The notes under the pieces were generated by a model, which had not been told where the DNA came from, searched no databases, and worked only from the letters and a program-made list of their open reading frames with translations. Shown here one piece after another: positions 10,627 through 23,861 of a DNA stretch of 64,000 bases. A program made the position numbers and the translations under genes. This DNA comes from Ananas comosus (taxonomy: Eukaryota; Streptophyta; Magnoliopsida; Poales; Bromeliaceae): the NCBI RefSeq assembly GCF_001540865.1, contig NC_033631.1, positions 8,675,283-8,739,282 of the forward strand. The letters are read 5' to 3'. Positions within the stretch are counted from its first letter, which is position 1, and each line of letters opens with the position of its first letter.

Positions 10627-12260
10627 TGCACCTACCTAGAAAGTAAAGAAAAAGCTTCTGTACTCTCGGTCGATCTTATCCCCCACCGACCCACGAGAGA
10701 AATAAAGAAAGTCTCCGAAGATCTGCGAACTCAAACTCCCTACAACCACCAATGTCTATTTTTTCTCCAACCCGGTCTCGTGTCACTTCTTCATTGGCTA
10801 ATCATAAAATTTTCAACCCACTCAAAATACGCCACGTAACCAAAGTTGGCACGTCGTACAAACCGACGTGCATAATATCCGACCACTTTTCTGTCCCACG
10901 TTATCATCGCTTTCAACTGTTCCTCTGCACGGCTTTACATCAACAGTAACTGCTGTTGAAATTTAGTGAATTTACTATTTTACCCTCCCAACAACTAGAA
11001 TTTCTGCACGAGTATGATGACGTCATATGTCTATTTCCATAAATTCGTACGAAGCCACAATTTATTGGGACGAACCCGCGAGCCGTTGGACCGAGGTTTG
11101 GTTTCGTGACTTTGCCTCGGAGTCGTCACGTTTTTTCTTATTGTGCTAAATTCATTGGATAGTCCCTGTACTATTCTCATATTGCTGAACAGCCGTTGCA
11201 AACAAATATTTTTAAAATTACACTTTTTTACGATTTAAGTTTATAATTATTTATAAAATTTTAAATTCTAATTATTTATAAATATTTTTTTCTAAATAAA
11301 AATTGAATAATATTATATGGCCATTGGCCATTGGCCCGAGATTTTGTTTCATCAGTTTGCCTCCAAGTCATCAAGCTTTTTATTAGTGTGAAAAATGCAT
11401 TAGATAGTCCTTTTACTATGCACGTATTGCGGCGCAGTTTTTTTTTTTTTATTCATATTTTTATTGTGTGAATTGCATTAGATAGCCCTTCTATTATTGA
11501 ATTGCGCACGAGTATCTTAACAATTTTATTTTAAAAAAAATAAAAAAACTTTTAAAAAATATTATTCTAATTATAAATATTTATAGAAAAAATTTTGCAG
11601 GTCATCCGTATATCTACCCATCTATTTCTGGGTGTGTATGGATAAAAATGTGGGCTCTCGAAAAATTTATAGATAAATTTTATCCGTGCTCCGCATGATC
11701 CTCAGGTATAATGACCGGTTCGCGAGTTGCGCGACCCGCCTGCTGATCGCGCATCTTGCTCATTTATTAGGTCTAAATGTTTTTTTTTTTAATTTCATTT
11801 TCATAATAGTTTAAATTTTAATTATAAATAATATAATAATTATTTTAAATAAAGATTATAACATGCCAACAATTGGACTTCCCATTTAGAAAAAAAAAAA
11901 CAAGTTGTGATTTCAACTTTCATATATTATTATATAAATAGATAAAGATTAAAAAGCCTATTTTTTTATATATATTACATTTTAGTTCTTGAGGATCAAA
12001 AAATAAACTACTTTTACCTTACAAAATAACCAGTTTATCTCTTGTTAGTGCAACTCATTTATTTCGGTTCATAATTATTACTTCACATACGGTAAAATAT
12101 TATTTTTTTATTCGTAATAAAAATTAAGAGCATCTAAATTGTGAAATATGAAAAAAATATTATTATTATTAAAATATTAAAGTAAATAATATAGAGACGC
12201 GGCAATTGCGCAGCAGTTTGGTAGTGTCCATAGATTTTACTCTTTTCCTTAGGCAAAACT

Positions 12261-12857
12261 AGGGGTGGCTAATCAGCTCGCTGTTCGGAGCCAGCTCCGT
12301 GTTCGGTGGCTTGATATGAGCTTGAGATCGAATCGTTTGTTTAGTAAACGAGCCGAACATGAGCCGAATTTTTCGCTCGTTTATTAAACGAGCCGAACAC
12401 AAGCTGGGGTCAGCTCACTCGTTATTTAGCTCGATAACAGCTCGAATACATATATTTTATATTTATATAATTTATTTAATATATATTTATATATAAATAA
12501 ATAATTATATATATAATATATATATTTATTATTTAATTTTTAGCAAAATAAAAATATAAGGAGCTTAATTATATAAAAAAACATTTATATATAAAGTTTC
12601 AACTAGTAGATCAAAATTTAATGGATAAGATTTTATAAATTTATTTTTTATATATATTCAATCTAATCTTTTTAACTTATTATTCGTTGGCCAGGTCGTG
12701 AGCCAACTCGTGTTCGGCTCGTTTATTAACGAACCGAACACGAACTGAATTTTTTGGCTCGATACTTTAACGAATCAGCTCGTGTTCGGCTCATTTATTA
12801 AACGAGCGAACACGAGCCGACCCTAGTTCGCTCGTGTTCGGCTTGTTTACACCCTTA
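12261..12857. mobile_element. hAT-like MITE, 597 bp, TSD GCAAAACT
   Basis: The ends AGGGGTGGC and ACACCCTTA are inverted. Subterminal 'cgagccgaacacgagc' motifs are repeated in both orientations, and the core is very AT-rich. It is flanked by an exact 8-bp duplication GCAAAACT (12253-12260 and 12858-12865), as expected for hAT. A relative is at 51609-52223. Confidence 0.82.
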
Positions 12858-13616
12858 GCAAAACTGTATAAAAGTTGCATCAAGGCCCACTTTTTACTAT
12901 TTATGAAATAGGCCCTCTTATAATTTTTTCATTTGAGAAACTTAGTTTGTACAATAAAAATTTTGGTAAATTCAAAAGCTAATTTATTTTTTAATAATTA
13001 ACTATTCAATTCTATAAAGTAATCTAGACTTTTGATAAGATTATTGATTAATTTGATCAAAATTTTTTTATTTTTTGCTAAAATTTTAATTTTTGTTTAG
13101 AAAAAATAAAGTTGTGCTCATGTTTAAATTTATTTGACCAAAATTACTTAGTTTTTATTTAAATTTGAAAGTTTAGGCGGTCACAATCCAAAAAGTTAAA
13201 AAGTTAATTTAATTTCTTATTTCTAAAGAGTTAACAACTACTGTTGCACCGAGTTTATTTGCTTTTTTGGGGATTAAAAGAAAACTTTTTTAGAAGTACT
13301 AGGACTATTAATGTTGGAATTAATTAAAAGTACGAGAACCAGAATAAAACGTGGCTGAGTTCAGGGACTAATGGTTCAATTTACCAAGGAAAATAGTTTG
13401 TGGGAATTTCTGAACGTGCTATAGTTGAGGGGCTACACAGACATTTTGTTCGTTTTTATTTTATAATAATAATATAATAATATAATAATATAATAATAAT
13501 AATGTATGATGTCCAGCATCCGAAGTAACTTTCGGTCTCCTCCTCATCTTCTTCCTCCGGCCAACGAGAAAGTGAAAAAGGGGGAAAAAAAAGAAAAGAA
13601 GCGAAAAGGAGAGATC

Positions 13617-13632
13617 AAAACCCTAACCCTAG
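13617..13632 (+). promoter_or_regulatory. Telo-box-type motif in FLOE 5' leader
   Basis: AAACCCTAACCCTAG lies about 20-35 bp before the start codon. The AAACCCTAA telo-box is a known element of promoters and leaders of plant growth and translation genes. A role here is inferred. Confidence 0.5.
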
Positions 13633-13651
13633 TTCTCCGATCGATTTCGCC

Positions 13652-14349
13652 ATGGCGTCGAGTGGATCCTCAGGGCGAGCCCCATCGGGCTCCCGATCCT
13701 TCGACTTCGGCTCCGACGACGTGCTCGGCGCCTACGACGACTACGCGAGCAACGATCCCTCCAACGGGAAGCGATTGGATCCCTCGGGAAAGGTATCGCC
13801 TCCTCTCTCTCCTCTTCGATCCTTTTGATTCGTTTGTTTACTGAGTTTACTGCCGGTTTAAATTCGATCCTTTGTGCCAGGTTGGGGTTTAGATCGCTTG
13901 AGATGATTGTTCTGATCTCAGATTAGGGATTTGGTCGGTTTTTTGATGAATTTGGGATTCGTCATGTCCGTACTAGTCGTAATTGGATTTTTTTTTCAGA
14001 ATTAGCAATAATGATCTCATTTAATGCATAGTACATCTAGGATTCATTGTATCTTTAGCGGAAAAAGAAAATTTACGATGGGGAAATTGTGATTTGGAAA
14101 AGATTTTTGCACTTTTGGCGCTCTGGGAATGATATTTCAGTATTAGAGTGTCATTAGTCTTCAACATGCTTTAAGGCTCTGTATTCAGTTTTACTGATTT
14201 CCGTTTGAACGTATTGCATGCCATGGTCAGCTATCGTTCTTTGAGATACTTTTGGTACCACACTATTATTTAATTTGGTGTTTCATCTACCATTCGGTGA
14301 AGGAACCATTTATGACCTAAAGTGTTTATATTAGCTTCCTTTTGCGTAA

Positions 14350-14392
<43 letters not shown>

Positions 14393-17300
14393 GCAAATCT
14401 TTAACATTTTCATTTAGGAAATGGATATTGTTAGATTATACTACAAAGTTGAGAATTCAATTTATGGGAAGACATGAAATACCTCCATGAAAATCGGTAA
14501 AAAATCATTTATTTCCTCATTCTTTAAGCCTCAATCACTCCCTTAGATTTCCCAGAGGATTACTCGAATTAATTGCAAAAGTACCTTTTTACCTCTTTGT
14601 GATCTAACTCCAAATTGCTTTTTAGCCATCAACACCGAATCCTCCAGTAGAATAGCCGGACCCCACCAGAAACTCTCTCCTCTTCTATTTTTGTGCCTTT
14701 GCTTTCTTTGGTTCACATTTTGGGTGCAAATGAGTAACAATTAGAGAGATGAAGAGAGAAAGAAGAAATGAAGGGTGTAAATGTTTTATATTCTTAATGG
14801 AATATTGACAAAAGGGACAAAAGGGACCTAAAAAAAGTGATTATTGTTCAATATTCAAGCAGCTATTTTTTTGTTTTCTTAAAAACTCAAAGGTGCAGTG
14901 CTATTCAACCAATTTGTTTGGAAATACGATGCATTTAAGCCTTTTTTGGGTGGCTAGAAAATGTTTTGACTTCTTACCAGGAAATACCTTTGTTTCTAGG
15001 CTAAAATTAGGCAAACCTCATGCAGTGTGAGTTTCAAGTTTAAATTTAGACAATCCCTTTGTCTCGGTTCCTCATATTGCTTGCCCATCCAGGCACTTTA
15101 TGATAAGATGCTTCCAAATCAATTGGACAGTGGATACATAAAACAATAGAACTTAACACATTATGCAAATTGTAATGCCATGCTCTGAGTTGAGGTTTTC
15201 TTTTTTCCTTCCTTTGAGGTTCAGAGAATATGTCCAAGTTCAGCCAGAACTATATATATATCTGCAAACCCTTGCTTGGTAAACCAAACAAAAGCCCGAG
15301 TTTCATTTATGCCTGATAATCTTACCAAACCATGACATATCCTTCTTGTTGTTTTTAACAAATGGATTTTCACAATTAACTAAATCGTTACTTCTTAAAT
15401 CTTTTAAGAAACTTTTAAAAACTATTTAAATGTTATGTTTATGCTTGCAGGACCTTTTATGCATATAAATGGCAGAATGTGCATGCTCCTGCCTGTTTTG
15501 TGGGCCAATGTACCCCTTTTTTTCAATAATATGCTGCGGGTGCATGCATATTTTGTTCTCTAGGTTTTATAGATATGCATTTTACACTCTAGTTTGTGTA
15601 CTTGCTCTATCTTGTGTGTATACTGTTTATGTTGTCACTTGTCAGACAGTTTGCACTATATGGGATTAAAATATATTTGGCTTTTTTGCTTTAACTATGA
15701 ATTAGATGCATAAGAAAAATCCCCAAATCTTAGATTATTTTTACATCTGAAAGATTATTTTTACGTCTGAAAGACCTTTTTCTATGGGCTGCTGTGGGTA
15801 ACATGAGCACAATTTGCAATGGATAAGGTAGACTATCTACTAACTAGCCTTGTGACTTTTATGCAAGTTTGTGGCAAGGTTTACAGTTGATTGCAAAAAC
15901 TTTACCAACTTCTATGGTATCTTCTTATCTGTGAGTTTCGCTTGAGCATATTGTTAAGAAAAGAACAATACTTGGATGATCTTGATGATACGAGATGTTG
16001 CTCTAAATAGGCTCGAAGCCAGGGCAGTGGTGGCATTGATCTGATAATGGACTGCATAAGAACTGAATTTTCAAACTGTGCCTGTCCTTGAACATTAAAA
16101 CAAGGCTTGGCCAAAGCCAGTTCAAACTTGTCTTGCTTAATTTGATTACAGCTGCAATCTCTCTCCCATATTTTTCTTTCTTTTCTAATTTTTTTTATTT
16201 TTTATATTTATTTTAATTTATGTTAATTATCTTGAATTAAATCATGCACTAAACAAGTGGTTAATCTCACATATGCTTGAGTATATGTTTAGCTCAGCCT
16301 TGTTTCAATTCTTCTGCAGGATCTCCATGATAGCAGAATGGGGAGACCATTGGTAAATATATACGAACATGAAAATTACTCCAAGGAGGAGATAATATCT
16401 GCTGTTGAGAAGTGCATGAAGAAGTATGCTGATAATCTGCTCCGATCTCTTGAGGGAATTGGAGGGCGCCTGTCGCAGCTGGAGATTCACTGCTATAAGC
16501 TTGAGAGATCAATAGGTGAACTTCGAAATGATTTTAGTAGGGATCAGAGTGAAACAGATCTGAAGTACAAGTCTCTAGAGAAGCATCTTCAAGAAGTAAG
16601 TTTATTCCTGATTTAATAGTAACATAGTTATCATTCTTTTGAATGCTAGAGGATCCTTGTTAAAAAAAATTTTCCTGCATGACAAAAGAAATGTGCATTT
16701 TGTTACTTTTCTTTGTTTCTTGTGAACTTCTTGAATTCTTTTGAATTTAAAATGGGCCTATGAAACATCTCTATCAGAAGATTAACCTTTTAGGATAATT
16801 TACTTGTTCTTTTATTCAGATAAAGACATCAGGATTGTCAGTAAGAAGCATTCCCAGTGTTATGATGATGGAAAACATTGTATTAGTTAAGAGTTAAAGA
16901 TATTCGTTAATGCAAAAACTAATTTCTGCCGATATTTAGTGCATATATTTTCTCACATTGTAACCCTATCTTTTATGTGTTATTTGGTCAAGAATTTGTT
17001 CTATTTGTCATGTTAGAGTTCTTCATGCGATTTGGAAAAAATAAATGAATAAATAAATAAATAAAAGAACGTTTAGACTGTATGCTATTGTATGAAAAAG
17101 TAAAAGGTTAAATGTTTGAAGCATGTGCACTTTACGAGTATGAAACAAATCAGATTCTATGTAAGTTCTCCTCTGGGGTAGCTGATGTATTTAGTTTTGA
17201 AGTGTGCCGGTATTTGACAAGGTATCCGTTGGCATGTTGGATGTTCATTCTCCTTCTGGTCAATAGCTGTGAAGGATATCTTGTTATTTTTGTATATTTC

Positions 17301-19551
17301 TCTTACGCTGTGCTTGCTTTGGAGATACATTCTGCATGCTGGCTTATTTTATCATTCAACTCTAGATTATGACTTGATGAAGTTTTGAAAGGATAATATT
17401 TGTGAGGAATCCTAGCTAATAAGAATTCTATTTAATTAAAACTGGTGGTCCGGAGCTGTTTATATATGACATTCCCCACAAAATGGATTTTAAGGGCTGA
17501 TCCATAGGATTTACTTCAGTGAAAAACAATAAATAGCGTCCCTTATCTTGGTTGCAAGACATCTCTTTTCTTCTATCCTTCTTCCAACTTCTTTAATTAT
17601 CTTCGAAATTACATCTTGTCTCTTTATTTTTCTTCCATTATGCTGGAAATTGTAACTTTCAGCAGAATTTCCTACAGTGAAACTACAATCTGCAAACTTT
17701 CTTCATTCATTTTGGCAGTGCTATATTAATGCAGAAAATGTACTTTCTGCTATTCAATATCCTTTTAGACCCGCTTCACATGATGACATTGTGATATAAT
17801 ATGTACAGCAAGGACCGATAGAAAAAGTGATTCAAAGTGTAAATGGCTTTGGAGTAGGCCCTTTCTGTGTAAGAAAATAGTCTGTTTTTCAGATGATATG
17901 CAAAGTTTGTAGATTAAATCAGTTTGCCAGTCTTTTTCTCGATTTTTGGTTTCATCTGATTTCTTGTTTTGGGTCCTTTCAGCACTATTGGCTTATTGGC
18001 AATTCACTATACTAACAGCGAGCTAAACCTATTTGTTTGAATAAGAATTAACAATGTCAAGTTTTCATTCTTTAGGGAGAGAATAGGGTACTATCCTATC
18101 ACATGTCTATTTTTTAGTTTTTTCCATGTGCTATCAGTTTAGTTAGGTTTGGACTCTTGCTGATACGGTTGTATCATTTACACATGAATTCTAGTAGTCT
18201 TCTATGAAGCTCTGTTCTTTCGTGCAGATTTCTATGCAGAAAATAGACTTATTTTATATGATTATACAGTGCATTTGTCAACTCAACATCACTCTATTTC
18301 TTAATGTCTTTGATATCTTTCCTCTACTGAATATATTTTAGTGGTAGATCATGGTAAATACAATCTTGAATGTCCCCTTCTCTATCTTGATCGTCTCCTC
18401 CTTTTAACTTCAAGTGATGTTTTGTATGCCATGAAATAATCGTGTAGTTACTTATCACTGTTTTCGAATAACATCTTGTTTGCAATTGTTGATCCTGATT
18501 TGGATAAAGAATTAAAGATCAGCAGACATATTACAGCGTGCATAGGAATCCCTGCACATTTTGGTCGTTATGCAGATAACCTTTGCTCTGTTTGCTCTGG
18601 TAGTACATTTACATCATGGTGGGTTTGCATATCTTATCAAGTGAAAAACATTGCTAGTATTATTGGTTGGCTGTAGCATTTAAAGGAGCTAATGGAGAAC
18701 CAGCAAATTTCACTCGGATTATATTATTGAAAATATATATATCGAGATCAATAACTCTGATCTTAAATTGGAGAACCCGATGTTCTATTTTAGGAGATCT
18801 TTCGACTTTGACCGTTTATTGTATACTCACTTGCTGGACTATATATTTTAAAAAATTGCAAAATTCAGTTTCTAGGTATTTCAAATGTGTTAGATCATGT
18901 TTAAGCATATAGATCATCGATTTAGACGCTTTATCATCGAAACAACTTCTGAGTACGAAAGCTTTCCGTACTTTAGCATTACTCTCTCTCTCCGGTCTCT
19001 TCTGCTCTGCTCTCTCTCTCTGGTAATATATAGTATATATATATATATAAGCGTGAGATATGTTTAAAATGCACGAAACATTCGTGGCGTATTATAAGTT
19101 TTTAGCCTTTGGATCGACTCTTTTGGTCATTGTTGTGATTATTTGTAGGGCCCACCATTGTGCATGATTCAGTGGCTGCTAGGGTTTATCAATGGCCAAA
19201 ATGAGGCTATAGCACCAATACCTTGGTGCTTCTAAGAGCACTCCAGCTGGACTATATATTTGTATTTATACATGTGTGTGTGTGTGTGTGTGTGTTTGTG
19301 TGTGTGTAGGCTAGAGCTACTATCCTCTTATGAGTATAAGCCTCTTTGTACTCATGAGTTTTCGGCCATTGGATGAAGATATGTGCGGTTAGAATGATAG
19401 TGATCCCCGGTTAGGATGATGGTGGTCTCTTAGGGTTGAGTTAGTTGGTTGAATAGTATAATCTAATGTGTGGAAATAATCAAATGAGTAGATCTAACGG
19501 CCAAAAACTTACAAGTACAAAGAGGCTTGTACTCATAAAAGTATAGTAGCT

Positions 19552-19605
<54 letters not shown>

Positions 19606-22499
19606 ATTCACAGGGATTGAACACTTGATTGCAGCCGATACAAGCTGAAGATAGTACGATAACTATGTTATGACTCTGGGCTTTTAGTATATTGTTTTTC
19701 TGCTAATCATTTTGTACAAGTATAAATGCATTGAACTATTAAAAGCTTTTCGCTTTGTTGTTGTAAAATAATCATATTCTGTGTGCTTGTGTAACTAAAA
19801 GAACTTCCAGCTATGTCTTTCATTGAAGGTTTCCTTCCTTGGTATGCTTGTAAAGGCCAATAGCCTTATTAGTTCCAGTATCAAGATTTATAGGCCTACA
19901 AGCCAAAAATTATACTTAGACGAAAATTATGAGCTTGATCTAGTTCTTTAGAAATTACTAATTTATGTTCTGTAAAGAAGTTTGTGTCATCTTTACTGAC
20001 TAAACTTTTCTTTCCCTCATTTAGATTTTTAAGGGATGTGAATTAACATCTCTTGATTCTATACCTTTGGATACCAGGTTCACAGGTCCATCCAGATCCT
20101 GAGGGACAAGCAAGAAATTGCTGAAACCCAGAAGGAACTAGCCAAACTCCAACTCGCACACAAGGAATCTGCTCAAAAGACTGAAGAGGCCATTGCACCA
20201 CCATCAGCATCTGAGCCGAAGAAGCAGCATGACGACAAGCCAGAAGCATCAAACCAACATCTAGCCCTCGTGCTATCTCGCCAGGCAACTGTACCCCACT
20301 CACTCCCACCGAGAGCTTCCGATCCAATCCAACCCTACAAGGAACCGACTTTACAGCAGACCATACCCGCTCATTTGGGCCCGCAACAGGATCGTTATAT
20401 TCTCAACCAAGCGAGTGCTTACTACCCGCAGAGCCAACCGATGCAACCTGAGCTACAATACATTCAAACCAGGCCGCCACAAACTCAAGATATTCCGGTC
20501 CCACTGCCACCTCAGCAGCCTTCCCAAGTAATTAGTCAGGCTCAAACACAGACTTTCCCTCAATATCACCAGCAGCAATGGCCTCAGCCGCCCTCTCAGC
20601 AATTTCCCCCGCAGGTGATGCAGCCTCAACAACCTAACCCTAATCAGTTACCCCCACAGGTGGTACAGCAGCACCAATCTGCACCACAGACTNACAACTT
20701 TAAATTTTAAATTTTATATATAAATTTTAAATTTTAAATTTTAAATCTAATTTATATATATCTAATTTTATTTATAAATCTATATTTATTTACTATATAT
20801 AATTTTTATATTTAATTTTTTAATGCTTAAAATTTTAAATTAGATTTAAAAATTAAAATATTAAAAATATTATTTAAAATATGTTAAAAATTACGTAAAT
20901 TTTCCGCCGCGAAGCGCGGGCCTACACTAGTATATATAATTCACAGGGATTGAAAACTTGATTGCAGCCGATACAAGCTGAAGATAGTACGATAACTATG
21001 TTATGACTCTGGGCTTTTAGTATATTGTTTTTCTGCTAATCATTTTGTACAAGTATAAATGCATTGAACTATTAAAAGCTTTTCGCTTTGTTGTTGTAAA
21101 ATAATCATATTCTGTGTGCTTGTGTAACTAAAAGAACTTCCAGCTATGTCTTTCATTGAAGGTTTCCTTCCGTGGTATGCTTGTAAAGGCCAATAGCCTT
21201 ATTAGTTCCAGTATCAAGATTTATAGGCCTACAAGCCAAAAACTATACTTAGACGAAAATTATGAGCTTGATCTAGTTCTTTAGAAATTACTAATTTATG
21301 TTCTGTAAAGAAGTTTGTGTCATCTTTACTGACTAAACTTTTCTTTCCCTCATTTAGATTTTTAAGGGATGTGAATTAACATCTCTTGATTCTATACCTT
21401 TGGATACCAGGTTCACAGGTCCATCCAGATCCTGAGGGACAAGCAAGAAATTGCTGAAACCCAGAAGGAACTAGCCAAACTCCAACTCGCACACAAGGAA
21501 TCTGCTCAAAAGACTGAAGAGGCCATTGCACCACCATCAGCATCTGAGCCAAAGAAGCAGCATGACGACAAGCCAGAAGCATCAAACCAACATCTAGCCC
21601 TCGTGCTATCTCGCCAGGCAACTGTACCCCACTCACTCCCACCGAGAGCTTCCGATCCAATCCAACCCTACAAGGAACCGACTTTACAGCAGACCATACC
21701 CGCTCATTTGGGCCCGCAACAGGATCGTTATATTCTCAACCAAGCGAGTGCTTACTACCCGCAGAGCCAACCGATGCAACCTGAGCTACAATACATTCAA
21801 ACCAGGCCGCCACAAACTCAAGATATTCCGGTCCCACTGCCACCTCAGCAGCCTTCCCAAGTAATTAGTCAGGCTCAAACACAGACTTTCCCTCAATATC
21901 ACCAGCAGCAATGGCCTCAGCCGCCCTCTCAGCAATTTCCCCCGCAGGTGATGCAGCCTCAACAACCTAACCCTAATCAGTTACCCCCACAGGTGGTACA
22001 GCAGCACCAATCTGCACCACAGACTCAAATCAGACCTCAAACTCCGCCATCCTATCCACCTTACCAGACTCACCAACCGGCAAACCCTAATCCAGAGACT
22101 TTCTCTGGAAGTATGGCTATGCCTGTTTCGTACGCCGCAATCCCACAGCAACGGCCACAGCCCCCTCCATCGAGCCAGGGCTCCTTTGGACCACCTATGA
22201 GCAAAACTGGTTACATGGGTCCCGCACCTTACACACCTCAGGTGAGTGCACAAGGTTTTAACTCTGCATATAGTTATTCCGCGAACAATGTTCCAGCTGT
22301 GCAGACTCAGCAGTTAATGCGAAACCACCCATACGGAGAGTTTATTGAGAAAGCTGTGGTTATGGGGTATTCAAGAGAGCAGGTGGCGAGCGTGGTGCAG
22401 AGGATGGCAGACAGTGGGCAGCCGATAGACTTCAATGCCGTGCTCGATAGGCTCAATGGAGGAGGTGGTGCAGCCTCCCAGCGAGTCTGGTCGGGTTAA
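13652..22499 (+). CDS. FLOE: FLOE-type DUF1421 protein, 3 exons, 501 aa
   Basis: Exons are 13652-13792, 16320-16595 and 21411-22499. All junctions are GT-AG and phase 0. The architecture is that of the FLOE family (plant prion-like proteins; Arabidopsis FLOE1 forms condensates upon seed hydration). There is an Asp/Ser-rich N-terminus (residues 16-36, with FDFGSDDVLGAYDDY), a predicted coiled-coil zone (about 65-180, charged heptads and YKLERSIGELRNDF), a long Gln/Pro/Ser/Tyr-rich low-complexity tract (about 200-440), and a UBA-like DUF1421 domain (about 445-492, HPYGEFIEKAVVMGYS). The start ATG lies in a good context, and its first residues (MASSGSSGRAPSGS) resemble FLOE2-like proteins, so FLOE2 is the nearest subgroup from memory. 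Intron 2 (4.8 kb) contains MITEs, microsatellites and a second, incomplete copy of exon 3 (20078-20692), probably an assembly duplicate. Whether the protein senses water is knowledge of the family, not shown here. Confidence 0.88.
14349..14389. repeat. (TA)n microsatellite in FLOE intron 1
   Basis: Alternating TA over about 40 bp. Confidence 0.85.
19272..19308. repeat. (TG)n microsatellite
   Basis: TG dinucleotide run with one interruption in FLOE intron 2, directly before a MITE-like element. Confidence 0.8.
19312..19552. repeat. MITE-like element in FLOE intron 2
   Basis: Inverted ends 'tagagctactat' and 'atagtagct'. An inner inverted pair 'gtactcat' / 'atgagtac' flanks the same interior motif ('gttgaatagtataatctaa') seen at 917. 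A related fragment precedes it at about 19085-19250. Confidence 0.6.
19553..19606. repeat. (CT)n(AT)n compound microsatellite
   Basis: A CT run followed by an AT run, ending exactly where the duplicated FLOE segment begins. Confidence 0.85.
19603..20692 (+). repeat. Duplicate copy A of FLOE intron 2 end plus exon 3 part
   Basis: This 1090-bp block recurs at 20936-22025 with a constant offset of 1333 bp. I see only a few single-base differences (for example 'cttcctt' against 'cttccgt', and 'gccgaag' against 'gccaaag'). It contains an acceptor and exon 3 from 20078, but breaks off at the N at 20693, so it lacks the DUF1421 end. The frame past the N stops after a few unrelated codons. Confidence 0.92.
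20694..20930 (+). mobile_element. Helitron 3' end fragment
   Basis: An AT-rich stretch ends with a GC-rich hairpin (CCGCCGCGAAGCGCGGG, 20904-20920) a few bases before CTAG at 20927-20930, followed by host T. This is the classic Helitron terminus. The 5' part is absent because the sequence begins at the N at 20693. Beyond the terminus, intron 2 sequence continues as in copy A. Confidence 0.7.
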
Positions 22500-23195
22500 T
22501 ACAGGGCTTCGTGGTGATTTTGTTCCCTTATGAAGTTCAAGCTCTCATTTATCCATGCTTTTTTTATCAGCTGATGAATGTTTTCGAATAATTAAGTGGG
22601 TTTGTGGTTGTAAGTAATTTACTTTGTTTATAGAACTGAAGGTCCTCACTATGCGATCACATGAACTTTTGTTTTCTGGTAAGTTCATGATGAATGTGAC
22701 TCTATGAGGTATAATTGTATTCTGCATCCCGTTTGCCTGCTATTTTATTTCAGTGGATGCTTGTATTATCGAGCAGTGATGTTGACAAAGTTATATTACT
22801 ACTATTGGCGGAGAGAGATATATAGGCTTTGTTGGAGGTCAGAGTACGTTATTCAATGGTAACTTATTTCGTATAAAAATTTTCTTGTCTGATTAAGAGT
22901 TAGTTTGATTTTTTACTTTTTAAAAAGTTTTAGTATATATGATTTGGTAGGATAATATAGTTTATCTTAGAAGTGATTTATTGTACCGTAAAAATGATTT
23001 GAAGGTCCAGGTTTACTAGGCAAATCAAGAGGATATAGGATATATCAAATAAGATGTTTTTGTGTCTAATAAGGCTATAGTGAAATTTACTTACTGTTTA
23101 GTGATTGAACCAGTATGGGACGGCGCCTTGCAACGTGTAAACAATATTTTAGTCAATTAAAATATATAATTATTAAATTAAATTTTATTATAAAT
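22500..23195. other. FLOE 3' flank/UTR
   Basis: The 3' UTR of FLOE probably occupies the first few hundred bases; no exact polyadenylation site is claimed. No other gene is seen. Confidence 0.4.
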
Positions 23196-23860
23196 ACTAG
23201 TGAAGGATCCGTGAGTTGCGGCAGGACTATTCCGTAAAAGCAAATAAATAGATAAAATAAAATAAAAAATAATGAAAAAAAGTCAAGAAATTAAAAAAAA
23301 ATTATGATTTATTATTTTTACAGTTTTGTCTCTATTCTTCTTTTATCTATCTTATAATTTTATTTTTAATTTTTCTTTGTTTTGTTGTTTAATTTCTTTC
23401 CTTATGTTTTATATATTTTTAATAATTTATTTATTCAGCTTAATTAAAATTTATATTTAATACAAATAATCTAAACTATTTAAAAATTATTTACATATTT
23501 TAAATTTTTTAAAATAAATAAAAAATTAGATTGAATTTAAAAAACTTATAAATTTTCTTCTTTCATATAAAAGAGAACAAAATTTAAGAGAAGAGAGTAA
23601 AAAAAAAAAGAAATCCCCCTCCTCTCTCCCCCGGCTGGGCCCCACCCACGCGCGCCACGCCGCGCCCCGCACGCCCCACTCCTGCCCGCGCCCGTCCCCG
23701 CCTGCACTTCTGCCTCCGCCCTCACTGCCACCTGTATAGTAATTCGCTGTCACCTGTATAACAACTGAGGATTCATATATTTATATATCACTGCCACGTG
23801 TATAGCAATCGGAAATTCATATATTTATATATATGGATATAAATATGATTAATGTTAAAT
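23196..23860 (-). mobile_element. Possible Helitron remnant and GC-rich tract
   Basis: ACTAG at 23196-23200 followed by a weak GC hairpin (CCGTGAGTTGCGG) resembles a Helitron 3' terminus read on the minus strand, like those at 33206 and 46666. The rest is AT-rich with a sharp GC-rich patch at 23630-23715 ('cccacccacgcgcgcc'). No Helitron 5' end is identified, so the extent is uncertain. Confidence 0.35.
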
Positions 23861-23861
23861 T

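Larger units (their letters stand above)
9082..12260. other. Intergenic region, no confident gene
   Basis: AT-rich DNA with dispersed repeats. A small frame at 10752-10949 lies in a moderately GC-rich stretch but shows no family signature. A palindromic TGACGTCA (bZIP-type site) is near 11018. Three decayed copies of 'gcattagatagtcc' occur around 11150, 11396 and 11475. Confidence 0.45.

Noticed and set aside
10752..10949. Small frame of 65 residues
   Set aside because: No signal peptide, domain or promoter support, and no recognised homologue.
20043..20327. Minus-strand open frames over FLOE exon 3 copies
   Set aside because: They mirror the Gln/Pro-rich coding strand and duplicate in both copies; no family similarity.
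23526..23753. Minus-strand GC-rich frames
   Set aside because: Low-complexity Gly/Ala/Arg product from a GC-rich tract beside repeat DNA, no start context or splice support.
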